Shown one piece after another: positions 15,978-24,069 of a stretch of DNA of 64,000 nt. The notes beneath the pieces were generated by a model that saw only the letters and a program-made list of their open reading frames with translations, was not told the DNA's origin and did not search any database. Each line of letters begins with the position of its first letter. The first letter of the stretch is position 1. The position numbers and the translations under genes are program-made. Source of the DNA: Sphingomonas hankookensis (GTDB lineage: Bacteria; Pseudomonadota; Alphaproteobacteria; Sphingomonadales; Sphingomonadaceae); NCBI RefSeq assembly GCF_001619955.1, contig NZ_LQQO01000005.1, forward strand, positions 62,001 to 126,000. The letters are read 5' to 3'.

Positions 15978-16019
15978 GCAGAAAAAAAGGGCGGCCCCGC
16001 AAGAGGCCGCCCTTTCTGC
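15978..16019 (-). terminator. Rho-independent-type terminator, T-tract on the minus strand
   Basis: GGGCGGCC (15989-15996) pairs with GGCCGCCC (16005-16012) around an 8-base loop and is extended by A/T pairs and by GCAG (15978-15981) with CTGC (16016-16019). Seven consecutive A residues (15982-15988) give a T-run after the stem for minus-strand transcription, which would end transcripts coming from rlpA. On the plus strand it can also stop rpsD read-through. From 16021 to 16212 I see nothing recognisable. Confidence 0.7.
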
Positions 16020-16212
16020 GTCTGCGCACCGCGCTCGGCGTCCCGGTACAGGCCGAACAGGACAAAAGGCTGGCCGGCATGCAGGCCCAATAACCACTTT
16101 CCTACAACGCGCCGGCACGACACGATCGCACCGGGCTCGTCTACCCGACGCTCTTTGACATCGCCGCCATACAACCGAAGCCGATACGGTCGGCAATTCG
16201 GCACTACCTCCC

Positions 16213-16295
16213 GTCACCCTGGGCTCGACCCGGGGTCCCGCTTCTCTCCAACGGCAGCGGGATCAGCGGGACCCCGGATCGAGCCCGGGGTGACG
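16213..16295. repeat. R1 inverted-repeat pair
   Basis: GTCACCCTGGGCTCGACCCG-GGGTCCCGCTTC and the inverted GCGGGACCCCGGATCGAGCC-CGGGGTGAC flank a short spacer. Confidence 0.82.
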
Positions 16296-16384
16296 ACGAT
16301 GTTCGCGGTGCGCGTCCCGACCTGGAGCATCGCCCGCCTGTCGCTCCGGCGCGCCTGATGCGAACACGCGACGAAAACGCGGCG

Positions 16385-16406
16385 AGTGTGAACTTAGTGA
16401 ACTTTG
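16385..16406. repeat. R8 motif, copy 1
   Basis: AGTGTGAACTTAGTGAACTT followed by TG. It contains GTGAACTT twice, 9 bases apart. Copy 2 lies 89 bases downstream and copy 3 at 51092. Confidence 0.75.
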
Positions 16407-16473
16407 ACCCACGCCGCGGCCTGCCGGTCAGCAGACCCCGCCCCCGAACCGAACGCCACGCAACTACGTCACT

Positions 16474-16503
16474 AGTGTGAACTTAGTGAACTTTGGACCG
16501 CCG
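16474..16503. repeat. R8 motif, copy 2, abutting the rlpA stop codon
   Basis: Thirty bases identical to the copy at 51092-51121 (AGTGTGAACTTAGTGAACTT, then TGGACCGCCG). It ends one base before the rlpA stop codon on the minus strand. Confidence 0.78.
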
Positions 16504-17052
16504 CTACAGCCCGCTCGCCCGCAGCTGCGCCCGCAAATTGGCCCGCGTCGCCTCGTCCACCGGCGGCAATTCGCGCGCCGCCTTGCCCCGGCGCAGCCGT
16601 GCCCGGTCGCGCTCGCTGGGCGACACCACCCGCACGCGAACCGGGACTACACCCTGCCCGCGCGCGCCCAGCGCCTCGGCGGCACCCTTCGACAGGTCGA
16701 GGATTCGCCGCCGCCCGGCAAACGGCCCGCGATCGTTGACTCGCACCAATATCCGCCGCCCGGTGTCGAGCGCGGTCACCTCGACATAGCTCGGCAGCGG
16801 CAGCGTGGTGTGCGCCGCGCTCACCCCGCCCGGCCGGAACCGCTCGCCATTGGCCGTCCGCCTGCCCGACTCGCTGCCATACCAGCTGGCCAGCCCCAGC
16901 ATGTCGTAGCTCGGATCGACCGCCGGGACATAGGTCGTCCCCCGCACCCGGTACGGCGCGCCGATCTTGACCGCCGCATCGCTGACCGGCCGATAGTCGC
17001 CGCCGGCACACCCCGAGAGCGCCGCCGCCAGCAGAACCCAGCCGTGCTTCAT
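16504..17052 (-). CDS. rlpA: RlpA-family septal-ring lytic transglycosylase-like lipoprotein
   Basis: The product is 182 aa with a lipoprotein signal ([18 protein letters not shown]). The double-psi beta-barrel domain carries the RlpA motif GLASWYGSESGRRTANGERF (residues 53-72). It continues VRVNDRGPFAGRRRILDLSKGAAEAL, including the conserved Asp of the active site. There is no SPOR domain; the C-terminus is a basic helical tail. The family binds or cleaves denuded glycan strands at the septum. Its start overlaps the stop of the upstream lipoprotein gene by 4 bases (ATGA), implying coupled translation. Confidence 0.92.
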   Translation of the reverse strand: MKHGWVLLAAALSGCAGGDYRPVSDAAVKIGAPYRVRGTTYVPAVDPSYDMLGLASWYGSESGRRTANGERFRPGGVSAAHTTLPLPSYVEVTALDTGRRILVRVNDRGPFAGRRRILDLSKGAAEALGARGQGVVPVRVRVVSPSERDRARLRRGKAARELPPVDEATRANLRAQLRASGL

Positions 17053-17516
17053 CGCCGGATGGCGACCGGTGGCGGCGACGGCATCTGGGCATGCGGCACG
17101 ACCATGCCGTCCTCGCGCACCATCCGCTCACCCTCGCAACGGAACCGCAACACCCGCATCGGCTGCGTCCAGGGGCCAAGGATCGTCAGTTCATCCTCCC
17201 GCATCATCGTGATCCCGCTCGCCGCCGGATAACGCCGCGCCGCCCGCGTCGCGATGGCGGTCAGCCGCGCCCGGCACGTTGCGGCATCGGCCAGCACGGG
17301 TTCGCCGCCGAACACGCCCTTGCCACCGACGAATGCCGATGCGTGCGGCAACGCCTCGATCGGCAGCGCCAGCGGCTTGCCCGTCGGCAGGAACATCATC
17401 TGCCCCGTACCGCCCGGCCGGACCGGCGGCGAATAGATCGCGGTCATCGGCACCCCGCCGTCCCCCGTCGCACATCCGCCCAGCACCAGCATGGCGATCG
17501 TGAAAATCCTGCGCAT
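17049..17516 (-). CDS. Putative lipoprotein of unknown function
   Basis: A 155-aa product; the ATG at 17516 follows GGGAGGA. The signal and lipobox are [18 protein letters not shown]. The mature part has two cysteines (ATCRARL near residue 91, FRCEGER near residue 128) that could pair. I do not recognise a domain. It is upstream of rlpA with a 4-base overlap, suggesting a shared envelope role. It is divergent from frmA, with 100 bases between starts. Confidence 0.78.
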   Translation of the reverse strand: MRRIFTIAMLVLGGCATGDGGVPMTAIYSPPVRPGGTGQMMFLPTGKPLALPIEALPHASAFVGGKGVFGGEPVLADAATCRARLTAIATRAARRYPAASGITMMREDELTILGPWTQPMRVLRFRCEGERMVREDGMVVPHAQMPSPPPVAIRR

Positions 17517-17616
17517 CTGTCCTCCCTTCCGCCCGATCGTGCGAACGATAGCCCCGGCGGCCCCTTGCCGATACCCATCCCCGCCCGCTACGCCGCACGC
17601 GATAAGGAGACGCCCC

Positions 17617-18726
17617 ATGAAGACCCGCGCCGCCGTCGCTTTCGAAGCGAAGCGCCCCCTCGAAATCGTCGAGCTCGACCTCGAAGGCCCGAAGCCCGGC
17701 GAGGTACTGATCGAGATCATGGCGACCGGCATTTGCCATACCGACGCCTACACGCTCGACGGGCTGGATTCGGAAGGCATCTTCCCCAGCGTGCTGGGCC
17801 ATGAGGGCGCGGGCATCGTTCGCGAAGTCGGCGCCGGCGTGACCAGTGTCTCGGTCGGCGACCACGTCATTCCACTCTACACCCCCGAATGCCGCCAGTG
17901 TAAGTCGTGCCTGTCGGGCAAGACCAACCTGTGCACCGCAATCCGCGCGACGCAGGGCAAGGGGCTGATGCCCGACGGCACGACCCGCTTCAGCTACAAG
18001 GGGCAGCCGATCTACCATTATATGGGCTGCTCGACCTTCTCGAACTTCACCGTCCTGCCCGAGATCGCGGTCGCGAAGATCCGCGAGGACGCGCCGTTCC
18101 AGACCAGCTGCTATGTCGGCTGCGGCGTCACCACCGGCGTCGGCGCGGTGGTCAACACCGCCAAGGTCGCACCGGGCGACAATATCATCGTCTTCGGCCT
18201 GGGCGGTATCGGGCTGAACGTGCTGCAGGGCGCGAAGATGGCCGGCGCGAACATGATCGTCGGCGTCGACATCAACCCCGACCGCGAGGAATGGGGCCGT
18301 CGCTTCGGCATGACCCATTTCGTGAACCCGAAGGACGTATCCGGCGACCTCGTCCAGCACCTCGTCGCGCTGACCGATGGTGGGGCGGACTATACGTTCG
18401 ATTGCACCGGCAATACCGACGTCATGCGCCAGGCGTTGGAGGCGTGCCATCGTGGCTGGGGCACCAGCATCATCATCGGCGTGGCCGAAGCGGGCAAGGA
18501 GATCGCCACCCGCCCGTTCCAGCTGGTCACGGGGCGCAACTGGCGCGGCACCGCGTTCGGCGGGGCGAAGGGCCGCACCGACGTGCCGAAGATCGTCGAC
18601 TGGTACATGAACGGCAAGATCGAGATCGACCCGATGATCACCCATGTCCTGTCGTTAGAGGAAATCAACAAGGGCTTCGACCTGATGCATGCCGGGGAAA
18701 GCATCCGCTCGGTCGTCGTCTACTGA
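17617..18726 (+). CDS. frmA: S-(hydroxymethyl)glutathione dehydrogenase / class III alcohol dehydrogenase
   Basis: Zinc and NAD-dependent enzyme (369 aa) oxidising the formaldehyde-glutathione adduct. The catalytic-zinc site includes [12 protein letters not shown] (Cys-His) and GHEGAGIV. The structural zinc loop has four cysteines in [17 protein letters not shown]. The glycine motif [18 protein letters not shown] binds [12 protein letters not shown] and [16 protein letters not shown] are class III signatures. The ATG at 17617 follows AAGGAG. No frmR or fghA homologue is adjacent. Confidence 0.97.
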   Translation: MKTRAAVAFEAKRPLEIVELDLEGPKPGEVLIEIMATGICHTDAYTLDGLDSEGIFPSVLGHEGAGIVREVGAGVTSVSVGDHVIPLYTPECRQCKSCLSGKTNLCTAIRATQGKGLMPDGTTRFSYKGQPIYHYMGCSTFSNFTVLPEIAVAKIREDAPFQTSCYVGCGVTTGVGAVVNTAKVAPGDNIIVFGLGGIGLNVLQGAKMAGANMIVGVDINPDREEWGRRFGMTHFVNPKDVSGDLVQHLVALTDGGADYTFDCTGNTDVMRQALEACHRGWGTSIIIGVAEAGKEIATRPFQLVTGRNWRGTAFGGAKGRTDVPKIVDWYMNGKIEIDPMITHVLSLEEINKGFDLMHAGESIRSVVVY

Positions 18727-18737
18727 TCCAAATCGTT

Positions 18738-18768
18738 TTGACAGGTGAAATTTCTTCGCGAGTATATG
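18738..18768 (+). promoter_or_regulatory. Candidate promoter of the L-fucose operon
   Basis: TTGACA (18738-18743) and TATATG (18763-18768) lie in a locally AT-rich 59-base gap, 19 bases apart. They precede the GAGAGGATAG ribosome-binding region of the aldo-keto reductase gene. The spacing is longer than ideal, so confidence is moderate to low. Confidence 0.4.
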
Positions 18769-18785
18769 CGGAGAGAGGATAGGCG

Positions 18786-19793
18786 ATGATGCACGGGCTG
18801 GTCCCCGCCAAGCTGGGTTTTGGCGGGGCCGCGATCGGGAACCTGTATCGGCCGGTCGGTGATGACGCCGCCCGTGCCACGATCGACGCCGCATGGGATC
18901 GGGGCATTCGGTGCTTCGACACCGCGCCGCATTACGGCTTCGGCCTGTCCGAACGGCGGCTGGGCAATGCGCTGGCCGCGCTCGACCCCGATGGGCAGGC
19001 ATTCGTTTCGACCAAGGTCGGCCGGGTGCTGCGCCCGGCCCCCGACCGCGACCTGTCCGCCGAGCGACAGGGGTTCGTCTCCCCCGAACCGGTCGAAAGC
19101 GCGTTCGACTATTCGCGCGCCGGCGTGCTCGCCTCGTTCGACGCCAGCCGCGACCGGCTGCGCCGCGACCGGATCGACCTGTTGCTGGCGCATGATCTGG
19201 GCGCGCTGACCCATGGCGCCGACGCGGCGGCGCAGATGGCGACCTTCCTCGACGGCGGCTATCCGGCGATGCGCAGCCTGCGCGATTCCGGCGTAGTCGG
19301 CGCGATCGGCATCGGGGTGAACGAGATCGCGGTGTGCGAGGAGCTGCTCGACCGGATCGAACTGGACGTCATCCTGCTCGCCGGACGCTACACGCTGCTC
19401 GAACAGGCCGCGCTCGACACGCTGCTGCCGCGCTGTGCGGCCAAGGGCGTGCAGGTGATCGTCGGCGGCCCCTATAATTCGGGTATCCTCGCCTCGGGCG
19501 CCGGGCCGGATGCGCGCTACAATTACGAGGCGCCGCCCGCCGACGTCACCCGCCGGGTCGACGCCATCGCCGCGATCTGTGCGCGCCATGCGGTCCCGAT
19601 GGCCGCCGCCGCGCTGCAATTCCCGATGGCGCATCCGGTCGTGACGGCGGTGATCCCCGGCATGGCGGACGCGGACGAGGTGGCGCAGGCGACGACGCTG
19701 GCGACAATGCCGCTGCCGGCCGCGCTATGGACCGACCTGATCGACGCCGGCCTGATCCGCGCCGACGCCCCCATCCCTACGGAGACCGCATGA
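18786..19793 (+). CDS. Aldo/keto reductase, probable L-fucose (D-threo-aldose) 1-dehydrogenase
   Basis: A 335-aa TIM-barrel oxidoreductase. The AKR tetrad is visible: Asp and Tyr in RCFDTAPHYGFGLSERRLG (residues 38-56), Lys in AFVSTKVGRVL, His in DLLLAHDLG. The family oxidises L-fucose, D-arabinose or L-galactose to the 1,5-lactone with NAD(P). The neighbours (SDR, mutarotase, permease) point to L-fucose. The stop overlaps the SDR start (ATGA). Confidence 0.9.
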   Translation: MMHGLVPAKLGFGGAAIGNLYRPVGDDAARATIDAAWDRGIRCFDTAPHYGFGLSERRLGNALAALDPDGQAFVSTKVGRVLRPAPDRDLSAERQGFVSPEPVESAFDYSRAGVLASFDASRDRLRRDRIDLLLAHDLGALTHGADAAAQMATFLDGGYPAMRSLRDSGVVGAIGIGVNEIAVCEELLDRIELDVILLAGRYTLLEQAALDTLLPRCAAKGVQVIVGGPYNSGILASGAGPDARYNYEAPPADVTRRVDAIAAICARHAVPMAAAALQFPMAHPVVTAVIPGMADADEVAQATTLATMPLPAALWTDLIDAGLIRADAPIPTETA

Positions 19794-20521
19794 CCCGCCT
19801 GTCTGGCAAGACCGCCATCGTCACCGCCGCGGCGCAGGGCATCGGCCGCGCTGCCGCCGAACTGTTCGTCCGCGAAGGCGCCCGCGTCCTCGCACTGGAC
19901 ATCAACGCCGACGCGCTGGCGACGCTGGAGGGCTGCGAGGCGCATGCCGTCGACCTGATGGACGGCCAGGCGATCAAGGACTTTGCCGAGCAGGTCGGCG
20001 CGGTCGACGTCCTGTTCAACTGCGCGGGCTTCGTCCATGCCGGCACGATCCTGACGACCGAGGAAGTCGATTGGGACTTCAGCTTCGACCTGAACGTCCG
20101 CTCGCAATATCGCCTGATCCGCGCGCTGCTGCCGGCCATGATCGCGAACGGTGGCGGATCGATCGTCAACATGTCCTCGGTCGCCAGCCATGTGATCGCG
20201 GTGCCGAACCGCTTCGTCTATACCGCGTCGAAGGCGGCGGTAATCGGCCTCACCAAATCGGTCGCGCTCGATTTCGTGGGGTCTGGTATCCGCTGCAACG
20301 CGATCTGCCCCGGCACGGTCCAGTCGCCCTCGCTCGAAGAACGCATGGCCGCGACCGGCGATGCGGAGGCCGCCCGCGCCGCGTTTACCGCGCGCCAGCC
20401 GATGGGGCGGCTCGGCCGTGCCGAGGAGATTGCCGAGTTGGCGCTGTACCTCGCCTCCGACGCATCGTCCTACACCACCGGCGCGGTCCATGTGATCGAC
20501 GGCGGCTGGTCGAACGCATGA
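19790..20521 (+). CDS. SDR oxidoreductase, probable 2-keto-3-deoxy-L-fuconate dehydrogenase
   Basis: A 243-aa classical SDR. Cofactor motif TAAAQGIGRAAAELF with an acidic residue after strand 2 (LALDINAD) that favours NAD. NNAG is replaced by FNCAGFVH. The catalytic Ser is in VNMSSVAS, and Tyr/Lys are in YTASKAAVIG. Close in pattern to enzymes oxidising 2-keto-3-deoxy-L-fuconate in the non-phosphorylating L-fucose route (family knowledge plus operon inference). Both ends overlap neighbours by 4 bases. Confidence 0.88.
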   Translation: MTRLSGKTAIVTAAAQGIGRAAAELFVREGARVLALDINADALATLEGCEAHAVDLMDGQAIKDFAEQVGAVDVLFNCAGFVHAGTILTTEEVDWDFSFDLNVRSQYRLIRALLPAMIANGGGSIVNMSSVASHVIAVPNRFVYTASKAAVIGLTKSVALDFVGSGIRCNAICPGTVQSPSLEERMAATGDAEAARAAFTARQPMGRLGRAEEIAELALYLASDASSYTTGAVHVIDGGWSNA

Positions 20522-20862
20522 TCCGCGTCCTGACCCTCGACCTGGTCGACGATGCGGCGGCAATCGCGGAGTATGAACGCTGGCACCAGCCCGGCAACGT
20601 GCCCGCGCCCGTGCTGGCCGCGATCCGCGCTTCGGGGGTTCAGGAGATGGAGATTTTCCGCACCGGTACGCGCCTCGTAATGACGATGACCATCGCCCCC
20701 GATTTCGATCCCGCGGCCAAGGCGAATGCCGACGCCGCCGATCCAGAGGTCGCGGCATGGGAGGCGCGGATGGGCCGGTTCCAACGCGCGCTGCCAGCCG
20801 CGCCGGACGGCAGCCGCTGGACGCCGATGACGCCGATCTTCGCCCTGAGCGACCATCCATGA
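20518..20862 (+). CDS. L-rhamnose/L-fucose mutarotase family protein (DUF718)
   Basis: A 114-aa dimeric ferredoxin-like protein of the RhaM type, which speeds anomer exchange of the sugar. Visible features are AAIAEYERWHQPGNVPAPV (the family's YxxxH pattern), then SGVQEMEIFRTGTRLVM, and the C-terminal W-containing segment near WEARMGRFQ. It supplies the anomer used by the dehydrogenase. ATGA overlaps join it to the SDR upstream and the permease downstream. Confidence 0.88.
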   Translation: MIRVLTLDLVDDAAAIAEYERWHQPGNVPAPVLAAIRASGVQEMEIFRTGTRLVMTMTIAPDFDPAAKANADAADPEVAAWEARMGRFQRALPAAPDGSRWTPMTPIFALSDHP

Positions 20863-22169
20863 TGCCCCCCGCCGCCCCGCCCGCCGCCGCCGACACCGGG
20901 ACCGGGACCGGGACCGGGCGGCGCTTCGTGATGCCGGGCTATGCCGCCGGCTTCGCGGTGGTGGTCAGCCTGTTCTTCCTCTGGGCGGTCGCCAATAATT
21001 TCAACGACCTGCTGATCCGCCAATTCCAGAAGGCATTGGACCTCAATCGCGCGCAGGCGGGCCTCGTCCAGTTCGCCTTCTATATCGGCTATTTCGTGAT
21101 GGCGCTGCCCGCCGGGCTGGTGCTGCGCCGCTTCGGCTATCGCGCGGGCATCCTCGCGGGGCTCGGCTTCTACGCGGTCGGCGCGTTGCTTTTCTATCCG
21201 GCGGCGGAGGTCCGCGAATATGCCGCGTTCCTGGGCGCGCTGTTCGTCATCGCCTCGGGCGCGGCGTTCCTCGAAACCGCCGCCAACCCCTATATCGTCG
21301 CGTTCGGCGATCCGGCGCGTGCCGAACAGCGGCTGAACCTCGCGCAGGCGTTCAACGGCCTCGGCGGCGCGATCGCCCCGGTCATCGGCGCCCGCTTCAT
21401 CTTCTCGGGCGTCGAGCATGACAGCGCGACCCTCGACGCCATGTCTCCCGCCGCCCTTGCCGCCTATCGCGCGGCCGAGGCGCAGATGGTGCAGCTGCCC
21501 TATCTCGTGCTCGCCGGCATCGTCGTACTGATCGCGCTCGCCGTCGCCATCGTCCGCCTGCCCGACGTGCCGCGCGAGACCGGCGGCAACACCTGGCAGG
21601 GGCTGCGGTCGGTATGGGGCGTCCGCGCCCTGCGCTGGGCAGTCGTCGCGCAATTCTTCTATGTCGGAGCGCAGGTCGGGGTGTGGAGCTTCTTCATCGA
21701 CGTGGTGAAGACGATCAGCCCGGCCACGCCCGAACGACAGGCGGCCTATCTACTGTCGATCAGCCTCGCGCTGTTCCTCGCCGGACGGCTGATCGGCACG
21801 ATCCTGATGCACCGCATCGCCGCCACGCGGCTGCTGGCCGCCTTCGCCATCGTCAATGTCGCGCTGATGCTGGTCGCGGCCCTCGCCCATGGCATGACCG
21901 CCATCTATGCGCTGGCGCTCAGCAGCTTCTTCATGTCGATCATGTTCCCGACCATCTTCTCGCTCGGCGTCCGCGACCTGGGACCTCGCGCGCCGCTCGG
22001 CGCGCCGCTGATCGTGATGGCGGTGATCGGAGGGGCGGTGTTCCCACCGCTGATGGGCTGGCTGAGCCATGGCATCGTCTCGATCCAAACCGCGATGCTG
22101 GTGCCGTGCCTGTCCTTCGCGGTGGTGCTGGCCTTTGCGCTGACCGTGCCCCGTAGCGTTCAGCGGTAG
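20859..22169 (+). CDS. fucP: L-fucose:H+ symporter-type MFS permease
   Basis: A 436-aa MFS transporter of the FHS family with 12 predicted helices. Characteristic features are SLFFLWAVANNFNDLLIRQFQKAL near residue 38 and GAAFLETAANPYIV near residue 132. NLAQAFNGLGGAIAPVIG near residue 160 also fits FucP-like sugar symporters. The first 20 residues are Ala/Pro/Gly/Thr-rich with a TGTGTGTG run encoded by a GGGACC-type repeat. It ends the fuc operon. Its last 10 bases overlap the end of the convergent amidohydrolase gene. Confidence 0.9.
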   Translation: MMPPAAPPAAADTGTGTGTGRRFVMPGYAAGFAVVVSLFFLWAVANNFNDLLIRQFQKALDLNRAQAGLVQFAFYIGYFVMALPAGLVLRRFGYRAGILAGLGFYAVGALLFYPAAEVREYAAFLGALFVIASGAAFLETAANPYIVAFGDPARAEQRLNLAQAFNGLGGAIAPVIGARFIFSGVEHDSATLDAMSPAALAAYRAAEAQMVQLPYLVLAGIVVLIALAVAIVRLPDVPRETGGNTWQGLRSVWGVRALRWAVVAQFFYVGAQVGVWSFFIDVVKTISPATPERQAAYLLSISLALFLAGRLIGTILMHRIAATRLLAAFAIVNVALMLVAALAHGMTAIYALALSSFFMSIMFPTIFSLGVRDLGPRAPLGAPLIVMAVIGGAVFPPLMGWLSHGIVSIQTAMLVPCLSFAVVLAFALTVPRSVQR

Positions 22170-23995
22170 AAGCGGACCTTCGCCAGTTCCAACCACGCCC
22201 GCCCGTCCGGCTCCCCGGTCAGGCGAAAGGCGACGCTGCGCAGCCGGGTGACGTCGAGCGGCGCGTCGCCACTGGCAAAGGCGCTGAACGGCAGCCGGAT
22301 TTCCCGCCGCTCGCCGCTCGCTTCGAAGAACGCCCGCCCCGCTCCGCGCGCGCCATAGACGTCGAAGGCGACACCGTAGCGGCCGGCCCCGCGCGCCTCG
22401 AACGCGATACCGGTAAAGCCGCGTGCGTCGGCAACGTCGATCGCCCCCTTCGTCAACGGCAGCACCAACGCGGCGAACGGCCGGTCCGCCGCGCCCAGCC
22501 GCGCCACCGCGAACAGGTGCGGATCGTGCGGACGGTCGGGACGCACGATGTCGAGCCGGCTGTGATCGGTCCCCGGCTCGGTGCTTTCGACCGGCAGCGT
22601 GTCGAGATCGGTCCGCCCGTCGCCCCGCGCGCCGGTATCGATCGACCCGGCCATCGCGTGCACCGGCATCGGCGTCGCCTCGGACGAATCGATCCGCTGC
22701 CGTACTTCGGTCAGGAGCATCTCTCGCCCGGCGACGAACACCCTGCGGACGTCGTGCAGGTCGTCGATCGACACGTCCGGCCGCCCGCCAACCAGTATCA
22801 GGTCGGCCCGCTGACCGACCGCGATCCGGCCATGGTCGCGCTGGCGCAAGATGTCCGCCGCCCCGCCGGTCGCCGCGACCAGCGCCTCGGCCGGCGTCAG
22901 CCCTAGTCCGGCCAGCAGTCGCGTCTCCCGCACCGCGCTCGACCCGTGATAGACCCCGCCGATCCCCGCATCGGTGCCGACGCCGATGCGGATACCCGCC
23001 GCGTGCAGCGCGCGGACATTGGCCTCCATGATCGCCCAGCGCTTCGATTCCAGTTCGGGGATCGCCTCGACCGGGCGGGCCATCCGCGCCGCCTCCGCCG
23101 CCCGTTCCGGCGCGGCGAGGTGCCGCCACTCCAGCGGTACGAACGTCCGGTTCTGCTGCGGTTCGTACACCACCAGGGTCGGCACATAGGCGACGTTCTT
23201 CGCCTTCATCAGCGCGATCAGCTCGGCATCGACCGGCGCGTCGCCGATGCCATGCCCCAGCGCATCGACCCCGGCGGCGGCGGCGACCTTCGCCCCCGCC
23301 AGCGTCACCGTATGGGTAATGACCGGCAGCCCCGCCGCATGGGCATCCGCGACGATCGCCGCCAGTGTCGGCACGTTCATGCTCGCCAGATCGGGCGAGC
23401 GGCCGTAGCGCCAGCCATCGGCGAACACCTTGATGACGTCGGGCCGGTACGCCAGCGCGGTCTTCATCGCGACATGCGCCGCGCGCGGGGTCGTCGCGGT
23501 CAGCGTGAAGAAGCTGCCCCAGCCATATTCGGTGCCATGCCCGCCCGGCACACCCAACCGGATGGCGAGGTTCAGCCGCGGCGTGGGAATGGTCCCGTCA
23601 GCGGCAATGGCGCGGATCGGCGCAAGCATCTCACCCGACAGCGAAAAATCGTTGGCGCTGGTGATCCCGTTCGCCAGATGCGAGCCCCACGCCTTGCCCA
23701 GATCGTCGGGACTGCCATAGCCCGACGCGCGCAAATGGGTGTGCAGGTCGTGCAGCCCGGGCAGCAGCGTCAGCCCGCGCGCATCGACCACCCGCGCCCT
23801 GCGCGGTCGCTTCAGCCGGGGTCCGACCGCAGCGATCCGGTCGCCGACGATCAGCACATCCCCCGCCACCGCCGGCGCTCCGGTGCCGTCAAACACCCGC
23901 GCACCCCGGATCAGCACCGCCTCCGCGCCGGCCGCCGGCCGGTCGGCAGCGATCAGCAGCAGGGGCAGCAGCGCGAGCAGGAGACGGACGAGCAT
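22160..23995 (-). CDS. Secreted amidohydrolase with a C-terminal CIA30-like beta domain
   Basis: A 611-aa product with a signal peptide (MLVRLLLALLPLLLIAADRPAAGA). The amidohydrolase domain (to about residue 420) has GLHDLHTHLRASG for the first metal pair, VFADGW near residue 190, VITHTVTLAG and DALGHG for the next histidines, and VGTDAGIGG for the catalytic Asp. It resembles imidazolonepropionase-like or Xaa-Pro-dipeptidase-like periplasmic enzymes; the substrate is unknown. The last 150 residues (FAALVLPLTKGAIDVADARG...LELAKVRFYR) look like a CIA30/galactose-binding-like beta-sandwich. It is divergent from dacB and convergent with fucP. Confidence 0.9.
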   Translation of the reverse strand: MLVRLLLALLPLLLIAADRPAAGAEAVLIRGARVFDGTGAPAVAGDVLIVGDRIAAVGPRLKRPRRARVVDARGLTLLPGLHDLHTHLRASGYGSPDDLGKAWGSHLANGITSANDFSLSGEMLAPIRAIAADGTIPTPRLNLAIRLGVPGGHGTEYGWGSFFTLTATTPRAAHVAMKTALAYRPDVIKVFADGWRYGRSPDLASMNVPTLAAIVADAHAAGLPVITHTVTLAGAKVAAAAGVDALGHGIGDAPVDAELIALMKAKNVAYVPTLVVYEPQQNRTFVPLEWRHLAAPERAAEAARMARPVEAIPELESKRWAIMEANVRALHAAGIRIGVGTDAGIGGVYHGSSAVRETRLLAGLGLTPAEALVAATGGAADILRQRDHGRIAVGQRADLILVGGRPDVSIDDLHDVRRVFVAGREMLLTEVRQRIDSSEATPMPVHAMAGSIDTGARGDGRTDLDTLPVESTEPGTDHSRLDIVRPDRPHDPHLFAVARLGAADRPFAALVLPLTKGAIDVADARGFTGIAFEARGAGRYGVAFDVYGARGAGRAFFEASGERREIRLPFSAFASGDAPLDVTRLRSVAFRLTGEPDGRAWLELAKVRFYR

Positions 23996-24069
23996 GGCTC
24001 CATGTGTACCGGCTATACCGCGCGCGTCCAACGGTTGCGCGGACCGGGGGGCGGCGTAGGATGCCGCTC

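Noticed and set aside
15902..16358. Overlapping short plus-strand frames after rpsD
   Set aside because: They run through the hairpin cluster and the R1 repeat, share no family features and have no ribosome-binding site.
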